Part shown: in pieces, positions 56,951 through 64,000 of the stretch
How the letters are laid out: every line of letters starts with the position of its first letter
Position numbering within the stretch: the first letter of the stretch is position 1
Origin: Burkholderiaceae bacterium
Lineage (GTDB): Bacteria > Pseudomonadota > Gammaproteobacteria > Burkholderiales > Burkholderiaceae
Assembly: GCA_021166835.1 (NCBI GenBank)
Contig: JAJPEN010000039.1
Location: forward strand, 1 to 64,000
DNA: 64,000 nt
Direction of reading: 5' to 3'
Notes under the pieces: model-generated
Told to the model about the DNA's origin: nothing
What the model saw: the letters and a program-made list of their open reading frames with translations, nothing else
The model's database searches: none
Position numbers and translations under genes: made by a program

Positions 56951-57769
56951 TCAACCCGCGATCGAGTCGTCCGCGCGCAGCGTTCGCCAGCCGTCGCGGT
57001 CCACGCGCAGGAATGCGCCGCGCGACGCTTGCCCGTCGCCGCCGGCGTGCCAGTCCGACAGCACCCAGCGCTCGCGCATCGTTCTGTCGACGTCGTAACG
57101 GTGAAGCGCGGGCCGGTGCGTGTGTCCGTGCACCAGCACCTGCGCATCGGCGTCGCGCAGCGCGGCGACGACCGCCGCCTCGTCGACGTCGCCCGGCTCG
57201 CCGCCTTCGAGCGCACGCGCCGCCTGCACGCGACGGCTCGTGTCGCGCAGCTGGCGCGCGATGGCCATCCGTTCGTCGAGCGGGCGCGCGAGAAAGTCGG
57301 CTTGCCATTCGCGGGCACGCACGATCGCGCGCGCCCGTTGATACTCGACGTCGCCGGTGCACAACGCATCGCCGTGCGCAAGCAGCACCGTGCGTCCGAA
57401 CAGGCGCAATACGCTCGGATCGTCGAGCAGCGTCGAGCCGCTGCGTTGCGAGAACGACTGCACACCGGGCGTTGCCGGCAGCGGCACGTCGAGCAGGAAG
57501 TCGCGATTGCCGCGCACGACGAAGACCGTCGTGCCTTGCGCGGCGAGTCGGCGCAGGCGCTCGATGAAGTTCGACGCCACGGCGTCGGGCTGGTCGTCGC
57601 CGGCCCACGCCTCGAACAGGTCGCCGAGCAGGAAGACGTGCGTGGCGGAGCCGGCGGCGCGATCGAAGGCGGCGAGGAACTGCGTCGCAGTTGCCGGGTC
57701 GTGCTCGCCCAGGTGCATGTCCGAGGCGAACAGCGCGACGTCGGCGGAATTGCGACCGATCTCGATCAT
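56951..57769 (-). CDS. lpxH: UDP-2,3-diacylglucosamine hydrolase
   Basis: 272 residues. Releases UMP in lipid A synthesis. Calcineurin-like motifs: FASDMHLG, LLGDLFEAW, VRGNRDFLL, LAHGDALCTGD and HGHTHRP, all with metal ligands intact. Starts at ATG 57769 in the gap before ppiA; a few codons of ambiguity are possible. Confidence 0.93.
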   Translation of the reverse strand: MIEIGRNSADVALFASDMHLGEHDPATATQFLAAFDRAAGSATHVFLLGDLFEAWAGDDQPDAVASNFIERLRRLAAQGTTVFVVRGNRDFLLDVPLPATPGVQSFSQRSGSTLLDDPSVLRLFGRTVLLAHGDALCTGDVEYQRARAIVRAREWQADFLARPLDERMAIARQLRDTSRRVQAARALEGGEPGDVDEAAVVAALRDADAQVLVHGHTHRPALHRYDVDRTMRERWVLSDWHAGGDGQASRGAFLRVDRDGWRTLRADDSIAG

Positions 57770-57861
57770 CGCGCCCACGCTCGATTCGTTGCGTCGCTTG
57801 CGCTGAACTCGTCGCGCTCGCGCGGACTTCGTCGCGCGCACGCTCCGCTCGCCGCGCTCCG

Positions 57862-58458
57862 TCAGCCTTTCGTGCCGATCCGCTGCACCGACTCGATGAC
57901 GACGGCGGACGCAGGCACGTCGCGATACGGGCCCACCGTGGTGGTCGGCACCGCGCGGATCTTGTCGACGACGTCCATGCCGCTGACCACCTTGCCGAAC
58001 ACCGCATAGCCGTTGCCGTCGGGCTGCGGGAAGTTCAGGTTCGCGTTGTCGACGACGTTCACGAAGAACTGCGCGGTTGCCGAGTTCGGGTCGCCGGTTC
58101 GCGCCATCGCGACCCAGCCGCGGTCGTTCTTCAGGCCGTTCTTCGATTCGAGGGCGATCGGCGCGCGCGTCTGCTTCGGACGCATTGCGCCCTGGTACAG
58201 GCCGGAGTCGAAGCCGCCGCCCTGGATCATGAAGCTGCCGATGACGCGGTGAAAGATCGTTCCCGCATAGAAGCCGTCGTCGACGTACTGCAGGAAGTTC
58301 GCCACGGTGACCGGCGCTTTCTCCGGGTACAACTCGATGACGAATTCGCCCATCGACGTGGCGACGCGCACCTGAGGGTTGTCGGCAGCGCTCGCGCCGT
58401 CGGGCAGCGCGTGCAGCGCAAGAACGAGGGCGCCGATCAGCGGCAGTTTCTTGAACAT
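57862..58458 (-). CDS. ppiA: Periplasmic cyclophilin-type peptidyl-prolyl isomerase
   Basis: 198 residues with a cleavable signal (1-24, ending GASA). Cyclophilin core: [13 protein letters not shown] with catalytic Arg, then ATAQFFVN and the NGYAVFGKV segment. A second, cytoplasmic cyclophilin gene (ppiB), common beside it in Burkholderia, is absent here. GGAG lies upstream of the ATG. Confidence 0.92.
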   Translation of the reverse strand: MFKKLPLIGALVLALHALPDGASAADNPQVRVATSMGEFVIELYPEKAPVTVANFLQYVDDGFYAGTIFHRVIGSFMIQGGGFDSGLYQGAMRPKQTRAPIALESKNGLKNDRGWVAMARTGDPNSATAQFFVNVVDNANLNFPQPDGNGYAVFGKVVSGMDVVDKIRAVPTTTVGPYRDVPASAVVIESVQRIGTKG

Positions 58459-58468
58459 CGTGGTCTCC

Positions 58469-58509
58469 GGAAGGGAAGGGAGAAGGGAGAAGGGGGAAGG
58501 GGGAAGGGA
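58469..58509. repeat. GA-rich heptamer tandem tract
   Basis: About six units of AAGGGAG/AAGGGGG in tandem between the TPR and ppiA genes. The unit resembles the arms of the inverted repeat at 579-670, but here there is no complementary arm. It lies immediately upstream of the ppiA ribosome site. Confidence 0.75.
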
Positions 58510-58521
58510 CAGGCAGGCGCC

Positions 58522-59184
58522 TCAGTGCGGCGCTGGCGCGGGCGACGCAGACGCTGCCTCCTTGTCGTCGGCGGTGCCGCCGCTTGCCGGCCGGGACAGG
58601 CGCGCGATCAGCTCGCGCGTGCGTTCGAGTTTTTCGCGTGCGGCGCGGTTGCCGGAGTCGGCGTCGACGGCGCGCTGGTAGGAGCGCGCCGCCAGGCGCA
58701 GTTGCACGTCGCCGAGGTTCTCGTGCGCCAGCGAGTACGAGGGCAGTGCGCGCAGCGCCCCTTCGAGCGCGTCGCGCGCCTGGTCGAGTTCGCCGCGCTG
58801 CGCGCGCAAGGCGGCGAGGTTGTTGTACGGCTCGGGCAACTCGGGAAACTCGCGCGTGAGCTCGGTGAACACCTCGATCGCATCGTCGGTGCGACCCATC
58901 TGCGCGAGCAGAACGCCGCGCTGGAAACGCAACTGTGCATCGGCCGGCGAGCTTTCGAGCGCCTTGTCGAGCGCCGCCAGCGCTTCGTCGCGCCGGTTCT
59001 GCGCGAGCAGCCCCCGCACGTACGTGAGCGCTTCGGATGCGGCGCGCGGCGACGGTGTCTCGGTGGCCGGACGCGACTGCGGCACCGGGTTCGTCTGCGC
59101 CTGCGCCGGCGCCGCTACGACCGAGCCGAGGGTGATGCAGGCCGCTGCAATGGCGGGCAATGCTGCTGATATACTCGATCGCAT
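58522..59184 (-). CDS. Periplasmic tetratricopeptide-repeat protein
   Basis: 220 residues with a signal peptide (about 1-29) and three to four TPR units (55-175: [54 protein letters not shown]). Probably an adaptor for envelope proteins. Its conserved place between ppiA and cysS in Burkholderiales suggests a shared periplasmic folding role (inference). Divergent from cysS. Confidence 0.85.
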   Translation of the reverse strand: MRSSISAALPAIAAACITLGSVVAAPAQAQTNPVPQSRPATETPSPRAASEALTYVRGLLAQNRRDEALAALDKALESSPADAQLRFQRGVLLAQMGRTDDAIEVFTELTREFPELPEPYNNLAALRAQRGELDQARDALEGALRALPSYSLAHENLGDVQLRLAARSYQRAVDADSGNRAAREKLERTRELIARLSRPASGGTADDKEAASASPAPAPH

Positions 59185-59304
59185 CCCGGCATTCTAGTGC
59201 AGTGCTTCGTGCCGAGCGCCCCTCGAAGCTGCGGCGCCGGGCGCCGTCCGCTCGCACGCCGTCGGCTCTTTGCATCGGTTCTTTCGGGTCGGTGCCCGCG
59301 CTTC

Positions 59305-60714
59305 ATGCTCCGAATCCACAACTCGCTTACGCGCAGCAAGGAAGTCTTCGTTCCGCTCGAAGCCGGCAAGGTCCGGATGTACGTCTGCGGAATGACGGTC
59401 TACGACTGGTGCCATGTCGGCCATGCGCGCGTGCTCGTCGTCTTCGACATGGTGCAGCGCTGGCTGCGCGCGAGCGGCTATCGGGTCACCTACGTGCGCA
59501 ACATCACCGACATCGACGACAAGATCATCCGCCGCGCGGTGGAGAACGGCGAATCGATCGCCTCGCTCACCGGTCGCTTCATCGCGGCCATGCACGAGGA
59601 CGCCGACGCGCTCGGCGTGCAGCGTCCCGACCACGAGCCGCGCGCCACGCAGTACGTTCCGCAGATGCTCGGGCTGATCGACCTGCTCGAGAAGAAGGAA
59701 CTGGCGTACCGCACCGACGAAGGCGACGTCGATTTCTCGGTGCGCCGCTTTCCCGGCTACGGGAAGTTGTCGGGCAAGTCGCTCGACGACCTGCGTGCCG
59801 GCGAGCGCGTGTCGGTCGCCGACGACAAGCGCGACCCGCTCGACTTCGTGCTGTGGAAGGCGGCCAAGCCCGGCGAACCCGACGAGGCGCGCTGGGAGTC
59901 GCCCTACGGCTACGGGCGACCCGGATGGCATATCGAGTGCTCGGCGATGGCCACTGCGCTGCTGGGCAGGACGATCGACATCCACGGCGGCGGCGCCGAC
60001 CTGCAGTTCCCGCATCACGAGAACGAGATCGCGCAGAGCGAGGGCGCGCTCGGCTGCACCTTCGTGCGCTACTGGATGCACAACGGCTTCGTGCGAGTCG
60101 ACGACGAGAAGATGTCGAAGTCGCTCGGCAACTTCTTCACGATCCGCGACGTGCTCGAGCAGTACGACGCCGAGGTGTTGCGCCTGTTCATCCTGCGCGC
60201 GCACTATCGCAGCCCGCTGAATCATTCCGACGCGCACCTCGACGACGCGCGCCTGGCGCTGCTGCGCCTGTACGGCGCGCTCGGCCCGTCCGGCGAGGCC
60301 GGCGACGCGAACACGGTTCCGATCGACTGGTCCGATCCGTGGGCGGCGCGCTTTCGCGACGCGATGAACGACGACTTCAACACGCCGGTGGCGCTTGCCG
60401 TGCTGTTCGAACTCGCCGCCGAAGCGAATCGCTCGCACGATGCCGCGCTCGAGCGCCTGCTGCGTGCGCTCGGCGGCACGCTGGGCCTGCTGCAGCGCGA
60501 CCCGGCCGAGGTGCGACAGGGCGGATTGCGCGGCAGGGCCGCCCGTCGCGCCGACACGCTCGACGACGCCGCGATCGAGGCGCAGATCGCGCTGCGCGCC
60601 GAGGCGAAGAAGGCCAAGCGCTATGCCGACGCCGATCGCATTCGCGGCGAGCTGGCCGCACAGGGCGTCGTGCTCGAGGATTCGGCAGTCGGTACTACGT
60701 GGAGGCGCTCGTGA
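59305..60714 (+). CDS. cysS: Cysteinyl-tRNA synthetase
   Basis: 469 residues. Class I synthetase with HIGH motif [14 protein letters not shown] loop and zinc ligands in [16 protein letters not shown] and HHENE. Start chosen at ATG 59305 ([15 protein letters not shown]), where the family begins; longer frames upstream are not similar. Charges tRNA-Cys. Confidence 0.96.
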   Translation: MLRIHNSLTRSKEVFVPLEAGKVRMYVCGMTVYDWCHVGHARVLVVFDMVQRWLRASGYRVTYVRNITDIDDKIIRRAVENGESIASLTGRFIAAMHEDADALGVQRPDHEPRATQYVPQMLGLIDLLEKKELAYRTDEGDVDFSVRRFPGYGKLSGKSLDDLRAGERVSVADDKRDPLDFVLWKAAKPGEPDEARWESPYGYGRPGWHIECSAMATALLGRTIDIHGGGADLQFPHHENEIAQSEGALGCTFVRYWMHNGFVRVDDEKMSKSLGNFFTIRDVLEQYDAEVLRLFILRAHYRSPLNHSDAHLDDARLALLRLYGALGPSGEAGDANTVPIDWSDPWAARFRDAMNDDFNTPVALAVLFELAAEANRSHDAALERLLRALGGTLGLLQRDPAEVRQGGLRGRAARRADTLDDAAIEAQIALRAEAKKAKRYADADRIRGELAAQGVVLEDSAVGTTWRRS

Positions 60715-60742
60715 GCCTCGCCTTGCCGGCACTGCGCGCTCG

Positions 60743-61762
60743 ATGAAGCCGTTCTGGATCCACTCGGGGCTCGCGCTGCTCGAAGCCGACGAGCACGGCG
60801 GGTTGCACCTCACCAACGCATTTCTGGTCGCCTACCTGCATCGCGCCGAGCTGGCGCCGATCGAAAGCTCGTGCGCGGCCGAGCTCGCCTTGCACGCGGG
60901 CCTGCACGAGGCGCCGCGGCGCAAGATCGAAGACGCCGAGCTCGACGCGATCGCCGACCGAGATGCACGCGACAGCTGGCGGCTGTTCCTGCGCTTTCGC
61001 GATCGACTGCTCGACGCGCCGAACCTGCAGGCTGCCTACGTGGCGATCTTCGCCGACGCGCAGCGAAGCGGCCGCATCGACGTGCCGCCGCTGCTGGTCG
61101 AACAGCTCGCGCAGATCATCGTCCACCACATGCTTGCCCACTGCGAGGACGGATTGATGCTGCGTGTCGCCGAGCTGTGGTTCCGCGAGCAGCGCGTCAC
61201 GCTGGTCGACGGCCGCGTGCTGCTCGCCGACCTCGAGACCGTCGAGGCGCGCGCCGCGAGCACGAGCCGCGGCAGCCTCGGGCGGCTGCTCGCGCAGGCG
61301 CAGACCGGCACCAGCGTGGATTTCGACGTCATCGACACGGCCAACGCCGACGCGTATTTCGGTCGCGACGAGCAGCACGATTTCGCGGTGGAGATCGGCC
61401 ACGGGCGCGCCGCCGCGCAGCGCCTGTGCGAGCTGCTGCAGCGCTGGATCGGTCACCTGCTCGGTGTAGGCGTTCGCGTGGCCAGTCTCTCGTCGATCGA
61501 GGATCCGCGCTGGCGCTGGCACGCCGGGCTCGATGCGCAATCGAGCCTGCTGCTCGACAAGCTGTATCGCGGCGAGGGCCTCGACCCCGACGAACACCGT
61601 CGGCTGCTGTTGCTGATGCGGCTCGATTTCGACCGCCTCGAAGACCAGGACCCGGGCGTCGCCGGCAAGCCGGTCTACCTCGCGCTGGCCGCCGACGAGG
61701 CGGGCGTGCTGCGGATGAAGCCGCAGAACCTGCTGTTCAACCTGCCGCTGCAGGCGCACTGA
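60743..61762 (+). CDS. DUF6352 family protein
   Basis: 339 residues, soluble and acidic, with [23 protein letters not shown] at the N-terminus and a conserved [13 protein letters not shown] end. No catalytic motif I recognise. Its location between cysS and the DNA glycosylase recurs in betaproteobacteria. Stop overlaps the next ATG by one base. Confidence 0.7.
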   Translation: MKPFWIHSGLALLEADEHGGLHLTNAFLVAYLHRAELAPIESSCAAELALHAGLHEAPRRKIEDAELDAIADRDARDSWRLFLRFRDRLLDAPNLQAAYVAIFADAQRSGRIDVPPLLVEQLAQIIVHHMLAHCEDGLMLRVAELWFREQRVTLVDGRVLLADLETVEARAASTSRGSLGRLLAQAQTGTSVDFDVIDTANADAYFGRDEQHDFAVEIGHGRAAAQRLCELLQRWIGHLLGVGVRVASLSSIEDPRWRWHAGLDAQSSLLLDKLYRGEGLDPDEHRRLLLLMRLDFDRLEDQDPGVAGKPVYLALAADEAGVLRMKPQNLLFNLPLQAH

Positions 61763-62385
61763 TGTCGCGCCCCGAGTACTGGGACGAGGCCTGTGCGACG
61801 CTCGCCGGCAACGACGCGACGATGGCGGGCATCATCGGTCGCTGCCGCGGGCACCTCGTTTCGCGCGGCGACGCGTTCCAGACGCTCGCCCGCTCGATCG
61901 TCGGCCAGCAGATCTCTGTGCGCGCGGCGCAGTCGGTGTGGGAGCGATTCGTCGCGGCGTGCGGCGCGCAAGGCCCGGTGCCGCAGCGCGTCTCGCGCAT
62001 GCGAACGACCACGCTGCGCAACAGCGGGCTGTCGCAGCGCAAGGCGGAATACCTGAAGGACCTCGCCGCGCATTTCCTTTCGAGCGAAGTCGATCCGGCG
62101 CGCTGGCCGCTGCTCGACGACGACGCGATCATCGACGAGCTGTGCACGGTGCGCGGCATCGGACGCTGGACGGCGGAGATGTTCCTGATCTTCAATCTGC
62201 TGCGCCCCGACGTCTATCCGCTCGACGACATCGGCCTGCTGCGCGGCATCGCATCGCAGTACCGCGAAGGACGCCCGATCACGCGGGCCGAGGCGATCGA
62301 GATCGGCGAGACGTGGCGCCCGTGGCGCACGGTGGCCACCTGGTACCTGTGGCGCGTGCAGGACCCGTTGCCGGTGGACTATTGA
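61762..62385 (+). CDS. alkA: 3-Methyladenine DNA glycosylase II-like (HhH-GPD) protein
   Basis: 207 residues, shorter than E. coli AlkA because the N-terminal TBP-like domain is absent. Helix-hairpin-helix [16 protein letters not shown] and the catalytic Asp in YPLDDIG are present. Removes alkylated bases from DNA. Overlaps accA by one base (TGATG). Confidence 0.9.
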   Translation: MSRPEYWDEACATLAGNDATMAGIIGRCRGHLVSRGDAFQTLARSIVGQQISVRAAQSVWERFVAACGAQGPVPQRVSRMRTTTLRNSGLSQRKAEYLKDLAAHFLSSEVDPARWPLLDDDAIIDELCTVRGIGRWTAEMFLIFNLLRPDVYPLDDIGLLRGIASQYREGRPITRAEAIEIGETWRPWRTVATWYLWRVQDPLPVDY

Positions 62386-63353
62386 TGAAAATGACCTTCC
62401 TGGAATTCGAGCAGCCGATCGCCGATCTCGAACAGAAGATCGAGGCGCTGCGCTTCGCGCAGGAAGACTCCGCGGTCGACATAGCCGAGGAGGTCGCGCG
62501 CCTTCAGCAGAAGAGTCAGCTGCTGCTGAAGGACACCTACGCCAAGCTCACGCCGTGGCAGGTGGCGATGGTCGCGCGCCATCCGCAGCGTCCGTACACG
62601 CTGGACTACGTGCAGGCGATCTTCACCGACTTCCACGAACTGCACGGCGATCGCGAGTTCGCCGACGACCCGGCGATCGTCGGCGGGCTGGCGAGACTGA
62701 ACGGCCAGCCGGTGATGGTGCTCGGTCACCAGAAGGGGCGCGGCACGAAGGAGCGCAGCCAGCGCAACTTCGGCATGCCGCGGCCCGAGGGCTATCGCAA
62801 GGCGCTCCGGCTGATGAAGCTCGCCGAGAAGTTCGAGCTGCCGCTGTTCACCTTCGTCGATACGCCCGGCGCGTTTCCCGGCATCGACGCCGAGGAGCGC
62901 AACCAGTCGGAGGCGATCGGGCGCAACCTGTACGAGATGGCGGCGCTGCGCGTGCCGATCGTCACCACGATCATCGGCGAGGGCGGTTCGGGCGGTGCAC
63001 TGGCGATCGCCGTCGGCGACGTCACGTTGATGCTGCAGTACGCCATCTACTCGGTGATCTCGCCCGAGGGGTGCGCGGCGATTTTGTGGAAGAGCGCCGA
63101 GAAGGCGCCCGAGGCGGCGGAGACGCTGGGCATCACCGCGCATCGACTGAAGGCGCTCGGCTTGGTGGACCGCATCATCAGCGAACCGGTGGGCGGCGCG
63201 CATCGCGATCCTGCGCACATGGCGCAACTGCTCAAGCGTGCGCTGTCCGATGCGCTGCGCCAGTACCAGGGCGTCGATCCGAAGGCGCTGCTCGAGCAGC
63301 GGCACCAGCGGATCATGCACTATGGGAAATTCAAGGAGCTCGGGCAGGACTGA
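62385..63353 (+). CDS. accA: Acetyl-CoA carboxylase carboxyltransferase subunit alpha
   Basis: 322 residues, full length. Transfers the carboxyl group from biotin to acetyl-CoA with AccD, the first step of fatty-acid synthesis. Starts with the coiled N-terminal helix ([20 protein letters not shown]) then [10 protein letters not shown] and the oxyanion [11 protein letters not shown] loop. Confidence 0.97.
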   Translation: MKMTFLEFEQPIADLEQKIEALRFAQEDSAVDIAEEVARLQQKSQLLLKDTYAKLTPWQVAMVARHPQRPYTLDYVQAIFTDFHELHGDREFADDPAIVGGLARLNGQPVMVLGHQKGRGTKERSQRNFGMPRPEGYRKALRLMKLAEKFELPLFTFVDTPGAFPGIDAEERNQSEAIGRNLYEMAALRVPIVTTIIGEGGSGGALAIAVGDVTLMLQYAIYSVISPEGCAAILWKSAEKAPEAAETLGITAHRLKALGLVDRIISEPVGGAHRDPAHMAQLLKRALSDALRQYQGVDPKALLEQRHQRIMHYGKFKELGQD

Positions 63354-64000
63354 GCCGACTGCGGCTTCGGACGCGTCGGCCGACGTGCTCGATGCGGTCG
63401 CGTCGTCGCTGCAACGCTTCGCCCTCGGCGATGGCGTCGTCGTCGCATTCAGCGGCGGCGTCGATTCCACCGTGCTGCTCGACGCGGTGGCTCGCTGTCT
63501 GCAGCCCGAGCGGATTCTCGCCTGGCACGTGCATCACGGACTGCAGTCGCCGGCCGACGATTGGCGCGCGCACTGCGAGCGCCAGGCCGCGCGGCTCGGC
63601 GTGCGCTTCGGGCAGACGCTCCTTGCGGCGCCGTCGCGCGGCGCGAACCTCGAGGCGTGGGCGCGCGAGATGCGCTATCGCGTGTTGTGGGAAGCCGTCG
63701 CCCAAAGCGGCTCTTGCGCACTGCTCACCGCGCATCATGCCGACGACCAGCTCGAGACGGTGCTGATGCGCCTGGCGCGCGGCAGCGGGCCGGCGGCGCT
63801 CGGCGCGATGGCGCCCGCGCAGCGGCGCGCCGCCGGCTGGCTGCTGCGTCCGCTGCTGGCGATCGGGCGCGAGCGCATCGTCGAGTGCGCGCGCGAGCGC
63901 GGCCTCGCGTGGATCGACGACCCGATGAACGATGATGCGGATTTTCTTCGCGTGGCGCTGCGTACCCGTGTGATTCCCGAACTGGCGAAGGCTGCACCGG
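63322..64000 (+). CDS. tilS: tRNA(Ile)-lysidine synthase, N-terminal part (cut by window end)
   Basis: At least 226 residues; the gene continues past the right edge. ATP pyrophosphatase motif SGGVDST at about 44-50, then WHVHHGLQ and the [21 protein letters not shown] catalytic block, typical of TilS, which makes lysidine at position 34 of tRNA-Ile(CAU). Start ATG 63322 overlaps the end of accA by 32 nt; GTG 63385 is an alternative. Follows accA as in other betaproteobacteria. Confidence 0.93.
   Translation, partial: MGNSRSSGRTEPTAASDASADVLDAVASSLQRFALGDGVVVAFSGGVDSTVLLDAVARCLQPERILAWHVHHGLQSPADDWRAHCERQAARLGVRFGQTLLAAPSRGANLEAWAREMRYRVLWEAVAQSGSCALLTAHHADDQLETVLMRLARGSGPAALGAMAPAQRRAAGWLLRPLLAIGRERIVECARERGLAWIDDPMNDDADFLRVALRTRVIPELAKAAP

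Overview
The window is GC-rich chromosomal DNA from a betaproteobacterium, most likely of the Burkholderiales. The evidence is gene order: pyrG-kdsA-DUF1330-eno-ftsB, suhB/trmJ/cysE/lpxH/ppiA/TPR/cysS and alkA-accA-tilS are typical Burkholderiales neighbourhoods, and frequent TTG/GTG starts with stop/start overlaps fit a compact genome. I found no rRNA, tRNA, CRISPR array, prophage or insertion sequence.

Layout. 1-12.4 kb: glycine-rich RRM protein, ETF-ubiquinone oxidoreductase, SDR enzyme, DUF3422 protein, thioesterase, 3-oxoacid CoA-transferase (two subunits), CDF metal exporter, then the pyrG-eno-ftsB operon. 12.4-22.9 kb: a catabolic island. A GntR/FCD regulator diverges from a B12 mutase operon (small B12 subunit, CoA ligase, MeaB-type G-protein chaperone, large mutase subunit), followed by a double gamma-carbonic-anhydrase-like protein and a TRAP transporter. 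The mutase carries the Ile/Asp pair diagnostic of 2-hydroxyisobutyryl-CoA mutase. 22.9-35.7 kb: acyl-CoA synthetase, hydrolase, RNase AM-like PHP protein and YciO, M50 protease, a PAS/GAF/GGDEF/EAL sensor, methyltransferase, dapA-bamC, a metallo-beta-lactamase-fold hydrolase, a lipoprotein and a SlyD-like FKBP.

35.8-46.0 kb is the most unusual part: a divergent respiratory cluster around an FNR-type box. It encodes two heme-copper-oxidase-type catalytic subunits that both lack the cross-linked active-site tyrosine of O2 reductases, a CuA subunit, a SenC/SCO copper chaperone, a divergent heme A synthase-like protein, and two different cytochrome b fusions: one to a [2Fe-2S] ferredoxin plus FAD/NAD reductase, the other to two [4Fe-4S] clusters plus an MvhD/FlpD-like domain. 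The CuA half resembles the norSY-senC (sNOR) type of NO reductase. The whole may be an NO-reducing module with its own NAD(P)H- and Fe-S-linked electron inputs, but function is inferred, not shown.

46.0-64.0 kb is mostly housekeeping: a secreted calcineurin-like phosphatase, mutS, a methyltransferase, DUF2630, rnk, a NUDT19-like Nudix protein, a metallo-beta-lactamase protein, suhB | trmJ-cysE | lpxH-ppiA-TPR | cysS-DUF6352-alkA-accA-tilS. tilS runs off the right edge.
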